DNA of 64,000 bases, taken from contig CAOKLQ010000002.1 in assembly GCA_948469315.1 (NCBI GenBank), forward strand, positions 16,211-80,210, read 5' to 3'. This DNA comes from an uncultured Clostridium sp. (GTDB taxonomy: Bacteria; Bacillota; Clostridia; TANB77; CAG-508). This document shows, in pieces, positions 8,755 to 16,967 of the stretch (position 1 is the first letter of the stretch; each line of letters opens with the position of its first letter). A program made the position numbers and the translations under genes. The notes beneath the pieces were generated by a model. It was not told the origin of the DNA. It saw only the letters and a list, made by a program, of their open reading frames with translations, and did not search any database.

Positions 8755-9053
8755 AATCAAGCAAAATACTGAAATATAAGGATTTAGGAAATTTTGATAA
8801 AATAATCTAAAGTTATATAAAATTTTTTTAAAATTATGAGGTTACAATAATGAAAAAAAATCCAACCAGGAATGAACTAAAATAATGAAGCTCCAGAATC
8901 GATTTTAAGGCTATTTTATTAAAAAGTAGTATAGTTTGTTATTGGATAAACAAGCTAAAATAGGCTTTATTAAAGGAATAGCAAGATTTCAGAAATAGGA
9001 CTATATTCATATGGTTCTATTTTTGATCCTATCTCTATTTGCACAAAACTTTG
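8741..9053 (+). repeat. Dispersed repeat, copy 4 (two partial units)
   Basis: Unit a (8741-8800) starts TTTGTTGTCTATAAAATC and interrupts the surface-protein gene. Unit b (8896-9053) starts GAATCGATTTTAAGGCT and ends TTTGCACAAAACTTTGAT, with a 13-bp G-U-containing hairpin at 8994-9021. It also carries TAGGCTTTATTAAAGGAATA, a 20-mer found again at 187-206. The rest of 8755-9100 holds no gene. Confidence 0.65.
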
Positions 9054-9100
9054 ATTTTGTGCAATGTAATATTTCTGATTTTATACTATATTATATAATC

Positions 9101-9167
9101 AAACAAAGGCGCAAATTTAATTACGCCTTTGTTTAGAAGTTTTAGTATTCTTTTACAAAAGAATACT
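9101..9167. terminator. Two hairpins between convergent genes
   Basis: AAACAAAGGCG (9101-9111) pairs with CGCCTTTGTTT (9124-9134). AGTATTCTTTT (9144-9154) pairs with AAAAGAATACT (9157-9167). They lie directly after the stop codon of the minus-strand gene at 9176 and probably end its transcript. Confidence 0.6.
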
Positions 9168-9175
9168 TTATTTCA

Positions 9176-11107
9176 TTATGAAATAAAATTTTTAGACTTA
9201 TAGTCTTTTACAATTTCAGTAAGTTCTTCTTTGCTTAAAATATGGCTATAAAAAAGTCTTTTTGATATGTGTTCTAATAATTCTTGATGTTCTCCAATTA
9301 TTTTTTCTGCTGATTTATAGCAATTAGCAATTAATGTATCAATTTCTTTTTCATAAGCTATTTTACTTTGTTCACTTAACGAAGAAGCGATTGATTCATT
9401 TTCTCCAAAAAGAATGTGATTAGAAGAGATATTTTTAGATAAACCATATTTTGAAATATAGTCTTTAGCAATTTGTGTTGCTTTTTCTAAATCGCTATTT
9501 GCTCCAACACTGAATTCATCAGTAAGAAGTTTTTCTCCTATTCTTCCTCCTAAATAAATAGAAATCTTTTCTTTAAGGTAAGATTCTGTATGAATTACTT
9601 GTTTGTGCTTAATGGTGTTCGTAGCATTAACTCCCAAATAATCATCTGCAGGGACAATAGAAATTGCTAATGTTTCTATATCTTGGACATTGTCACAAAA
9701 TACTGAAACAACAAAATGTCCTGATTCATGATAGCAAATAGCTTCAATATCTTTTTTTGACATTTTTTCAAGTGCTTTAAAATTCATATTAAAAGTAGCA
9801 AGGATATCATTTGTAGAGACATTTTTTACATTACGTCTTTTAGCTTTTGCCATTGCAACATCAATTACATCAAGAGTTCTATCTGGATTTGCAGTTTCAT
9901 AATCAAAACATGTAGCATATAAAATGCATTCATCTATAATTTTCTTTGAGATTTTTACTCCATGAAACTCTTGCAATGTTGCAATTTTATTTTTTATCAT
10001 TGGATATACTTCATCAATTTCTGGTTCTTCTACAATAATTTTCTTAAAACGCCGCTTTAATGCACCATCTTTAGAAAAATATTTTTCATATTCATCAGAT
10101 GTTGTACCTCCAATAACTTTGCTTTTACCACGTGCTAAAATTGGTTTTAAAGCATTTGCTAAGTCCATCTCTCCTTCTTTGCATGCACCAGCACCAAGAA
10201 CAGTATGAATTTCATCAATAAAGAGAATAATATTTTGATTTTCTTCAATATACTTAATTAATTCATCAAAATTTTGCTCTGCTTCTCCCCTATACTGTGT
10301 TCCTGCAATTATTGAGTTAACACTTAAACTTATTACATGAAAGTCTTTAAATTCTTTTGGACAAGAATTTGAAACAATTTCAAAAGCAATCTTCTCAACA
10401 ATTGCAGTTTTACCAACACCTGGATCGCCAACAAGAATAGCATTTGCCTTTTCCTTTTTTAGCAAAATATCCCAAAGTTTATTTGTCTCATCATTTCTAC
10501 CAAGTATTTGACATGGTTTTTTTATATCAACTTCAAGATTTATGTCTGACAAAAATCCACGTAACTCCTTTGGAATAATTTGTTTAGATATAATGTTTTG
10601 AACTGTTAGTTGTTGTTTAAAATCTTTAATAGGTACATCACATTGTCTTAAGACTTTAGAACATTCTGTTGGAAGTTTCTGTATGAAAGCAATTGATAGG
10701 AGATCTAAGGTTACCTCTTCAATTTCTTCATAAGTTTGAACAAGTTCAAGTGCATAAACAATTATATCAAAAACAGATTCATGCATTTTAATAATCGTAG
10801 AATCATTATCATTCTCAATACAAATAACTTCTACAGTTTTGATTTTTACAGTATTTTTGTTTTTTACATTTTTATTTTCTCCTTTTTCATTGGTAATTAT
10901 AAAATCTTCTATATAATATTCAATTTCACTATTAAAAACTCCGTAGTCTAGTAAAACATCTGAAATTGTACCGTTTTCACTATACAGAAAACCTTTAAGC
11001 ATACATAATGGAGAAACTTTTTTTGTTTCATACTCATCCTTGCTTATTTGTACTAAATACCGAAGAAATTTATAAACCTCCTCTGATACATAAACTTTTT
11101 CATTCAT
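9176..11107 (-). CDS. ClpA/B-D1-type AAA+ ATPase fused to FtsH-type M41 metalloprotease
   Basis: A 643-aa chimera. Residues 1-190 resemble a divergent Clp N-domain plus linker. Residues about 195-420 are a ClpA/B/C D1 AAA+ module: ILGRNDETNKLWDIL, Walker A GDPGVGKT (227-234), AGTQYRGEAEQNFDELI, Walker B ILFIDEIHT, sensor GGTT and the arginine-finger region GALKRRF. Residues about 450-620 are an FtsH peptidase M41 domain: zinc motif HESGH (460-464), third-ligand region NSDLEKAT (about 536-543) and YLGGRIGEKL. Normal FtsH carries its own AAA module and two membrane helices; this protein has no membrane segment and the wrong AAA type. It should be a soluble ATP-dependent zinc protease. It uses two CGG codons, unlike the core genes nearby, which may indicate transfer. 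AAGGAGGT precedes the start. Confidence 0.88.
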   Translation of the reverse strand: MNEKVYVSEEVYKFLRYLVQISKDEYETKKVSPLCMLKGFLYSENGTISDVLLDYGVFNSEIEYYIEDFIITNEKGENKNVKNKNTVKIKTVEVICIENDNDSTIIKMHESVFDIIVYALELVQTYEEIEEVTLDLLSIAFIQKLPTECSKVLRQCDVPIKDFKQQLTVQNIISKQIIPKELRGFLSDINLEVDIKKPCQILGRNDETNKLWDILLKKEKANAILVGDPGVGKTAIVEKIAFEIVSNSCPKEFKDFHVISLSVNSIIAGTQYRGEAEQNFDELIKYIEENQNIILFIDEIHTVLGAGACKEGEMDLANALKPILARGKSKVIGGTTSDEYEKYFSKDGALKRRFKKIIVEEPEIDEVYPMIKNKIATLQEFHGVKISKKIIDECILYATCFDYETANPDRTLDVIDVAMAKAKRRNVKNVSTNDILATFNMNFKALEKMSKKDIEAICYHESGHFVVSVFCDNVQDIETLAISIVPADDYLGVNATNTIKHKQVIHTESYLKEKISIYLGGRIGEKLLTDEFSVGANSDLEKATQIAKDYISKYGLSKNISSNHILFGENESIASSLSEQSKIAYEKEIDTLIANCYKSAEKIIGEHQELLEHISKRLFYSHILSKEELTEIVKDYKSKNFIS

Positions 11108-11184
11108 AATGATACCTCCTTTATATTATATTTTAATAAATTGTATCGCAGTTATTTTATCATCTTTTTATAATTATGTCAACG

Positions 11185-11213
11185 CAAAAAAGAGAGGTTT
11201 TCCCCCCTCTTTA
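11185..11213 (-). terminator. Rho-independent terminator after rho
   Basis: On the minus strand an 8-bp stem (AAGAGGGG / CCTCTCTT, one G-U pair) is followed by a T run. It lies just downstream of the rho stop codon. Confidence 0.75.
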
Positions 11214-11227
11214 AAGTAAATTAAATT

Positions 11228-12541
11228 TTATTTATACCTTTGCAAAAAATTATCCATTTTTTCAAGAAATTCTTCGTTGTTTTTAGTTTCTATCATTTGA
11301 CTTATTAATTGTTCTGTTACATCTGCAACTGGCATACTATTTAGTGCCTTTCTTAGAGCATATACTGTTTCTTTTTCTTTCGGCGTTAATAATAAATCCT
11401 CTCTTCTTGTTCCAGATTTGTTTATATCTATTGCTGGGAAAATACGTTTTTCTGATAGTTTTCTATCTAAGTGAACTTCCATATTACCTGTTCCTTTAAA
11501 TTCTTCAAATATAACATCATCCATTCTACTTCCTGTTTCTATTAAGGCTGAAGCAAGTATTGTTAAACTTCCTCCATGTTCTATATTTCTTGCAGCACCA
11601 AAGAATTTTTTTGGTTTATGTAATGCAGCAGGATCTAAACCTCCCGATAAAGTTCTTCCTGATGAAGGAATTACTAAATTGTATGCTCTTGCAAGTCTTG
11701 TAATACTATCTAGCAATATTACAACATCTTTCCCTTGCTCTACTAATCTTTTAGATCTCTCTAGAACCATTTCTGCAACTTTTACATGATGCTCTGGTAA
11801 TTCATCAAATGTTGAATATATAACATCTCCTTTAATTGAACGACGCATATCTGTTACTTCTTCTGGTCTTTCATCTATAAGTAAAACTATTAATTCTACT
11901 TCAGGATTATTTTGTGTAATACTATTTGCAACTTTTTTTATAAGTGTTGTTTTTCCTACTTTTGGTGGAGCTACTATCATACCCCTCTGACCTTTTCCTA
12001 TTGGGCTTATTAAATCTATAATCCTCATAGCATATTCTTTAGGATTAGTTTCTAGGTGCATTCTTTGATTAGGATATATTGGTGTTAAGTCATCAAACTT
12101 TTTCCTTCTATAAGCAAGTTCAGGTGCTTCTCCATTTACTTCTCCAACAAATATTAAAGATGGGAATTTCTCTCCTTCTTTTGCCATTCTTGAAATACCT
12201 TTTATTTTATCTCCAGTATCTAATCTAAATCTTCTAATTTGTACTGGTGATATATAAATATCATTTGGTGTAGATAAATAGTTTTCTCCTCTTAAAAATC
12301 CATATCCATCTGGTAAAACTTCTAAAATTCCTTCTGCCATTTTATCATCTTCATTTGTTATTTTATATGAAGTATTATTATTTTCTTCTTCCACTTTTTC
12401 ATCTTCTTTTTTTGCTTCATATATTTTTTTATCATTTAATAAATCTATTAGTTCTTCTTTTTTATATTTACTAATATTTTTTATTCCTTTATTTTTTGCA
12501 AGTTCTTTTAACTCACTTAATGTAAGATTTTCTATTTCCAT
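11228..12541 (-). CDS. rho: Transcription termination factor Rho
   Basis: A hexameric RNA-dependent ATPase that terminates transcription. Residues 1-35 are the Rho N-terminal SAP-like helices ([17 protein letters not shown]). An acidic linker leads to the cold-shock RNA-binding domain ([14 protein letters not shown]..., about 72-110). The ATPase core holds Walker [14 protein letters not shown], the [15 protein letters not shown] block, [11 protein letters not shown], and the Q/R-loop segments ending in [21 protein letters not shown]. At 437 aa the length is normal. Strong AGGAGG site upstream. It stands as a separate transcript with its own terminator. Confidence 0.97.
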   Translation of the reverse strand: MEIENLTLSELKELAKNKGIKNISKYKKEELIDLLNDKKIYEAKKEDEKVEEENNNTSYKITNEDDKMAEGILEVLPDGYGFLRGENYLSTPNDIYISPVQIRRFRLDTGDKIKGISRMAKEGEKFPSLIFVGEVNGEAPELAYRRKKFDDLTPIYPNQRMHLETNPKEYAMRIIDLISPIGKGQRGMIVAPPKVGKTTLIKKVANSITQNNPEVELIVLLIDERPEEVTDMRRSIKGDVIYSTFDELPEHHVKVAEMVLERSKRLVEQGKDVVILLDSITRLARAYNLVIPSSGRTLSGGLDPAALHKPKKFFGAARNIEHGGSLTILASALIETGSRMDDVIFEEFKGTGNMEVHLDRKLSEKRIFPAIDINKSGTRREDLLLTPKEKETVYALRKALNSMPVADVTEQLISQMIETKNNEEFLEKMDNFLQRYK

Positions 12542-12729
12542 ATATATTCCTCCTATAATATATTTTAATTTATTCTTTATTAATTAATTATTTATTGGGT
12601 ATTTCATAAAGACTTTAATAATATAATTTGAATTAAAAATTGAATTTTAACTTTTTTATAATTTTACATTTTATACTTATACTAGTAAGTTATTAGAAGA
12701 CAAATTTTTATATAATAAATAATTTGAAC

Positions 12730-12750
12730 CCCTAAAAAGAATTTTTAGGG
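12730..12750 (-). terminator. Terminator-like hairpin after divIC
   Basis: CCCTAAAAA / TTTTTAGGG, 9-bp stem with a 3-base loop, lies at the end of the yabP-yabQ-divIC unit. The following T run is weak. Confidence 0.55.
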
Positions 12751-12755
12751 ATATT

Positions 12756-13049
12756 CTAATTTCCAACATCTATGTAAACTCTTTCATTTGGTAGATACAT
12801 ATTTAGCTTTTGTCTAGCTATTTGCTCTATATACTCTTTTGAATTTACACTTTCTTTTGTTGCAAGTAAAGTATCTTTATATTCTTGTTGTTCATTTATT
12901 TGACTTGTTATATATTCTTTTTCTTTGCTATATGAAGTTAATGTTATTTGTTGTTTTATAAAAATATAACTTACATAAATAATAAATAAACATATTAATA
13001 ACCATTTTAAAATTTTGCTTTTGTTATTTTTTTTCATCTGTACACTCAT
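12756..13049 (-). CDS. divIC: Septum formation initiator, DivIC/FtsB family
   Basis: A 97-aa bitopic membrane protein. A basic N-terminus (MKKNNKSKILK) is followed by one membrane segment (WLLICLFIIYVSYIFI, about 17-33), then a short coiled coil (YSKEKEYITSQINEQQEYK), and the conserved end EYIEQIARQKLNMYLPNERV, typical of the DivIC/FtsB/FtsL group. It would help assemble the division site with FtsL and DivIB. The position after yabP-yabQ is the standard Clostridia/Bacillus order. An internal ATG four codons on is an alternative start. Confidence 0.88.
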   Translation of the reverse strand: MSVQMKKNNKSKILKWLLICLFIIYVSYIFIKQQITLTSYSKEKEYITSQINEQQEYKDTLLATKESVNSKEYIEQIARQKLNMYLPNERVYIDVGN

Positions 13050-13127
13050 CTTTCCTTTATATAGAAATTATTGCTCTTAAACGACAACTTTTTATTTATA
13101 TAATACTATATATTATATTTTTCTACA

Positions 13128-13634
13128 TTATACTTTAAAATCCTCTTTGTTTGCAACCTTTTTCTTAAATTTATTTTTATTTTTTACAATTTTTTTCATT
13201 TTCTTGTTAGAATTTTGACATATTTTGTAAAAAAAGCTTGTAATAGGTCTAGTTATTAGTTTATTAATTACTTTAAGTATAAATCTTATTGGATAAATAA
13301 ATATTTTCTCTATTATTCTTGAAATAAAAGTGATTATTTTAACATTTATTGTTATAAAATATTTGCTTATAGTTAGCAGATAAAATATAATTCCAAGTAA
13401 TAAGCCAACAAAAATAAATATTCTTATTTCTCCACTATTAAATTTATATATACTAAATATGATTAAAAAACCTGCTATAGTCCAAAAAAGCATATCTTGC
13501 ATATATGTTATAAAATCACTTGTTTTGAAACTCTTTCTTAAGACTCTAAATATGTCGAATAATATCCCTATTAATAATCCATTTATAATAAAAATTAGAA
13601 ATATATAAGCTTGATTAAAAGAATAATTTTGCAT
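13128..13634 (-). CDS. yabQ: Spore cortex biosynthesis protein YabQ
   Basis: A polytopic membrane protein of about 168 aa. The N-terminal half has several membrane helices containing the family's GLLIGILFDIFRVLRKSFK and TYMQDMLFWTIAGFLI segments, followed by more helices. A long basic tail runs over the last about 60 residues. YabQ is needed for spore cortex formation, so the organism is or recently was a spore former. I place the start at the ATG eight bases after AAGGTG rather than the GTG three codons earlier. It is tightly spaced behind yabP. Confidence 0.9.
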   Translation of the reverse strand: MQNYSFNQAYIFLIFIINGLLIGILFDIFRVLRKSFKTSDFITYMQDMLFWTIAGFLIIFSIYKFNSGEIRIFIFVGLLLGIIFYLLTISKYFITINVKIITFISRIIEKIFIYPIRFILKVINKLITRPITSFFYKICQNSNKKMKKIVKNKNKFKKKVANKEDFKV

Positions 13635-13646
13635 AAAACTCACACC

Positions 13647-13940
13647 TTATTTAAATATTTTGCTCAATATTCCACCTTTATTTTCTTCATGATCTTCACT
13701 ATAACCCAAATTATATATACTGCCTTCTACAATAACTTCTGATGTATCTATACTTAACTTATTTATTCGCAAGTTCTCTCCTTTTACAGTAAGCATCCCT
13801 AATTCCGTATCCATAATAACAACTTGATCATCAAAACTGAGTACATCTAAAACACCAGAAACACTTAACTTTTCTCTGTTTTCTAAAATCAAATTTTGAA
13901 CAAAACTAGAACCTATACTTTTTCTTTCTTCAAGAGTCAT
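13647..13940 (-). CDS. yabP: Sporulation protein YabP
   Basis: A small soluble beta-rich protein of the YabP/YqfC family. The hallmark run LENREKLSVSGVLDVLSFDD is followed by VVIMDTELGMLTVKGENLRI and LSIDTSEVIVEGSIYNLGY. In Bacillus it is required for cortex assembly. I start it at the ATG of MTLEER, after GGGGGAAG; a TTG two codons earlier is possible. It is the first gene of the yabP-yabQ-divIC operon. The C-terminal tail (HEENKGGILSKIFK) is short and charged. Confidence 0.92.
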   Translation of the reverse strand: MTLEERKSIGSSFVQNLILENREKLSVSGVLDVLSFDDQVVIMDTELGMLTVKGENLRINKLSIDTSEVIVEGSIYNLGYSEDHEENKGGILSKIFK

Positions 13941-14017
13941 AGCCAACTTCCCCCTATCGTTTATAAAAACTCCTAAAATAAATATATGCGAGAAGACTTG
14001 GGTTTAGAACAAAATAA

Positions 14018-14053
14018 AAGGAAGTTATCGTTACAATGATAACTTCCTTTTAA
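14018..14053 (-). terminator. Rho-independent terminator
   Basis: A 13-bp stem AAAGGAAGTTATC / GATAACTTCCTTT ends the beta-CASP gene upstream. It separates that gene from the yabP operon. Confidence 0.8.
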
Positions 14054-14078
14054 GCATTTTACAAAATACATTAAATTA

Positions 14079-15497
14079 TTATTCGAATTTTGTCGGTAAA
14101 GCTTTTACTAAGCCATAGTGATTAATTCTTAAAAAATATGATCTTCCGAGTACTGATACATTTTTAACATTTACTTCTTTTAGAATTCTTTTAGCAAATA
14201 TTTCTTTTGTAGAATGCTCACCATGAGTTACTAAAACAAATTTCAAATTACTAAACTGTTTTAAAAATTCAATCATTTCATCAGCTTTTGCATGTGCAGA
14301 AAATTCTGTTGTATATGCTACATTAGAACCTTTCTTTGCAAGAACTCCACCCACATCTACAATTTCTCCGATTAAAGCATCCTTTAATTTTCTTCCTAAA
14401 GTTCCTTCTGCAGTGTAACCTGTAAAATGTATCAAAGAGTCCTTTCTTGTAATATATTCTGGAAGATAAGTTTGTGCTGGACCATAAGAACCCATTCCAG
14501 AAGTTGTTACAATTATTTTTACACTTGTATCTTTTAATACATTACATCGGTTTTCTTTAGTAACATGTATAAGATTTTTTGGAAGAAAATCTTTTAATTC
14601 TTGCTTTATATCCAATCCATCTTTAATAAAAAGTTTAGTATATTTCATAGCTAATTTTCCATCAAAGTAAATTGGAATATTAATATCGAGTTTTCCTAAA
14701 TCTTGCATTTTTTTTAGGGTATATAAAATTTCTTGAGCTCTTCCTAACGAAAATACTAATGAAAGTACAGTTCCATTCTTTTTTAATAACCATTCTTTGA
14801 TATTAGATTCAAAACATTCATATGTTTCATTTGAATTCATATCTCCATATGTTGATTCCTGAATAATTGTTAACGGTAATTCTTTAATCCAGTTTGGAAT
14901 AGGATCGACATCAAAGAAGATATTTTTATTATTGTAATCGCCAGTAAACAATAGATTAATGTCTTCACATTCATAACAACTAATTTGAACAAGTATAGAA
15001 GCAGCACCTATCAGATGTCCGTTATTCAAAAATGTTACTTTTATATTATCATTTATTTGAATTGATTGATTATATTTACATGGTTTAATTAATGATAATG
15101 TTTTATCAACATCTGAATCAGTGTATAGACATTTTACATTTTTTCGCTTTGAAACTGTTTTAAGTACTTTGTAGCTATCGCCTAAAGCATAAGGTAACAG
15201 CTTACTGTTAGTTTCTGTAGTATAAATTGGTTTATAAAATCCTTTTTTTACCATATAAGGTAATCTACCCACATGATCAACATGAACGTGAGTTATTAAA
15301 CAAAAGTCAATGTTTTCTGCCTTAAATGGTAACACAGAATTTAATTTTTCATATTCTTTTTCTTGAAATAAACCGCAATCTACAACAAACCGTAGTTCTT
15401 TTCCATTTGGAAATTTGACTATTACAAGATATAAAGAACCAGTAACTTCATCGTTTAGTGCCATAATATCTGCATAAAACCGACCAATCTTAAACAT
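14079..15497 (-). CDS. Metallo-beta-lactamase fold, beta-CASP-type RNase
   Basis: The protein is 472 aa. Residues about 66-80 hold the zinc motif HVHVDH (FCLITHVHVDHVGRLPYM), followed by NGHLIGAASILVQIS and LLFTGDYNN, the ordered histidine/aspartate motifs of the fold. A beta-CASP insertion follows (LPLTIIQESTYGD, VLSLVFSLGRAQEIL, VTTSGMGSYGPAQTYL), and the final motif is LVTHGEHSTKEIFAKRI. This is the layout of CPSF-73-like/YsgF-type RNases, which cut or trim RNA. The normally strict spacing is kept, so it should be active. Two arginines are CGG, which the core genes here avoid. Its own terminators on both sides mark it as monocistronic. Confidence 0.85.
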   Translation of the reverse strand: MFKIGRFYADIMALNDEVTGSLYLVIVKFPNGKELRFVVDCGLFQEKEYEKLNSVLPFKAENIDFCLITHVHVDHVGRLPYMVKKGFYKPIYTTETNSKLLPYALGDSYKVLKTVSKRKNVKCLYTDSDVDKTLSLIKPCKYNQSIQINDNIKVTFLNNGHLIGAASILVQISCYECEDINLLFTGDYNNKNIFFDVDPIPNWIKELPLTIIQESTYGDMNSNETYECFESNIKEWLLKKNGTVLSLVFSLGRAQEILYTLKKMQDLGKLDINIPIYFDGKLAMKYTKLFIKDGLDIKQELKDFLPKNLIHVTKENRCNVLKDTSVKIIVTTSGMGSYGPAQTYLPEYITRKDSLIHFTGYTAEGTLGRKLKDALIGEIVDVGGVLAKKGSNVAYTTEFSAHAKADEMIEFLKQFSNLKFVLVTHGEHSTKEIFAKRILKEVNVKNVSVLGRSYFLRINHYGLVKALPTKFE

Positions 15498-15618
15498 AAT
15501 AATCCCTCCATAAAATTAATTATTTTTTAATTAATGTTTAATGTTACAAAAATTTTTATATATCATATTCTATCATCTTATGTTAATCGTGTCAATAAAA
15601 AATAATCTAATTATATGT

Positions 15619-15660
15619 AAAAGAATTATTCACTCAAAAAAAATGAGTGAATAATTCTTT
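15619..15660 (-). terminator. Strong rho-independent terminator of the aspartokinase gene
   Basis: A 17-bp perfect stem (AAAGAATTATTCACTCA / TGAGTGAATAATTCTTT) overlaps the last bases of the aspartokinase stop codon; T's follow on the minus strand. Confidence 0.9.
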
Positions 15661-16837
15661 ATATTAACTTTCTATGCAATTGTTCTACTAAATTATCAGA
15701 AACTTTTCCTTTAAACATAATTGCAATTTTTGAATCGCTTAAATCAACTCTTAAAATTGGTTCTTTGTTTTCTTCTATTATTTTCATAGTATTTTTTAGT
15801 ATTTTGTCATTATTCATTATTCCATAACCAATTATAGAAATTTTTGAAACATTAAAATACGTACAATCTATCATATTTAGCTCATTTTCTAACAAATCAT
15901 TAAATTTATTGAAAAATTCTGTTTTTATTGTAAATTTTATATCAAAATTATAAATACTATTATTTGCTAAATTATTTATAAAAATGCCATTATTTATTAA
16001 AATTTCATAAATTCTATTAAATAACTCTATAGAATAAGTTTGTGCTTTTGCATGTATATAAACAATGTTATCATTTTTTACTATACTTTTTACTCCACTT
16101 TCTTCTATTTTATAACTAATAACAGAACCAGGTTTATTATTAAAAGTTGATTTTGTAATTATTGGTATATTAAATTTTTCTCCTATTTCAACACATCTAT
16201 TATGAAGGACTTTTGCTCCCTCTGCTGAAATTTCTAACATTTCTTCATATGATAAAGTATTTAATTTTCTACTTGATGCAATTTTATTAGGATCAGATGT
16301 GTATACTCCATCTACATCTGAAAATATATAGCAATGTTTAGCATTTAAAGCTGCTGCTATTGCCACTGCACTTGTATCTGATCCTCCTCTTCCAAGTGTT
16401 GTTATATCTAGATTTTCATTAATTCCTTGAAAACCTGTAATTATAACAATTTTACCTTCATCTAATTCTTTATTTATTCGAGATGTATTTATACTTTCAA
16501 TTATTGCATTTTGATTTGTATTATTTGTAAATATTCCAGCTTGCCATCCTGTTAGAGATATTGCTTTAAATCCAAGTTTATTAAGTAAAATACTTAATTT
16601 TGAGCTAGACATTTGCTCTCCTGAACTTAATAAAACATCTAATTCTCTATCATTTGGAATCTTATCAAGTTCTAGAGCTTGACTTAAGAGTTTATCTGTT
16701 GTTTTTCCTTGTGCTGAAACAACAACTACTACTTTGTTTCCTTTATTTACAAAACTAATTATTTTTTCTGCAACTATGTTTAATTTTATATTATCTGAAA
16801 CGGAACTTCCTCCAAATTTTAATACAATTGTGTCCAT
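15659..16837 (-). CDS. lysC: Aspartate kinase
   Basis: Phosphorylates aspartate, the first step to lysine, threonine, methionine and (through dipicolinate) the spore core solute. The N-terminal kinase domain has VLKFGGSSV, VVVVSAQGKTTDKL, ITGFQGIN, TTLGRGGSDTSAVAIA and DVDGVYTSDPN. The C-terminal third holds two divergent ACT domains for feedback control (starting near VKNDNIVYIHAKAQT). I start at the ATG six bases after AAGGTG; a GTG three codons earlier is less well placed. At 392 aa the length is normal for a monofunctional enzyme. The name lysC is by family, since paralogues cannot be told apart from one window. Confidence 0.93.
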   Translation of the reverse strand: MDTIVLKFGGSSVSDNIKLNIVAEKIISFVNKGNKVVVVVSAQGKTTDKLLSQALELDKIPNDRELDVLLSSGEQMSSSKLSILLNKLGFKAISLTGWQAGIFTNNTNQNAIIESINTSRINKELDEGKIVIITGFQGINENLDITTLGRGGSDTSAVAIAAALNAKHCYIFSDVDGVYTSDPNKIASSRKLNTLSYEEMLEISAEGAKVLHNRCVEIGEKFNIPIITKSTFNNKPGSVISYKIEESGVKSIVKNDNIVYIHAKAQTYSIELFNRIYEILINNGIFINNLANNSIYNFDIKFTIKTEFFNKFNDLLENELNMIDCTYFNVSKISIIGYGIMNNDKILKNTMKIIEENKEPILRVDLSDSKIAIMFKGKVSDNLVEQLHRKLI

Positions 16838-16913
16838 AATTGGCACCTTCTTTATACATTAATACATATACATTTTAAATATTTATATAAAACGTATATT
16901 ACATTATATGTAT

Positions 16914-16967
16914 AAATTTATAGTTTTGATAAAATTAATATAATTATTTTATCAAAACTATAAATTT
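16914..16967 (-). terminator. 22-bp hairpin at the end of prfB
   Basis: AAATTTATAGTTTTGATAAA.. (left arm, 16914-16935) and its exact complement (16946-16967) form a perfect 22-bp stem that overlaps the prfB stop codon. Confidence 0.85.

Larger units (their letters stand above)
1..9060. mobile_element. Decayed mobile-element remnant related to the ICE further right
   Basis: This stretch reads mostly on the plus strand, opposite to the chromosomal genes that follow. It holds fragments (DUF4143-type ATPase, N-truncated replication protein), an intact parA-parB pair, and two proteins that are paralogues of ICE proteins in the same relative order: a membrane-anchored protein with a CPYC tail, then a thioester-domain surface protein. 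The surface protein is cut off in mid-domain at a repeat, and no integrase, relaxase or T4SS gene remains. I infer a collapsed relative of the 18.9-59.3 kb ICE. The left limit lies outside the window and the right limit is set by the last repeat copy, before the convergent gene at 9176. Confidence 0.55.

Noticed and set aside
1258..9053. CRISPR array
   Set aside because: The repeat copies are hundreds to thousands of bases apart, of unequal length, and without regular spacers or cas genes.
10736..10951. 71-codon plus-strand frame inside the Clp-FtsH gene
   Set aside because: Antisense shadow of a clear gene, rich in Asn/Phe/Ile from AT bias, no ribosome binding site.
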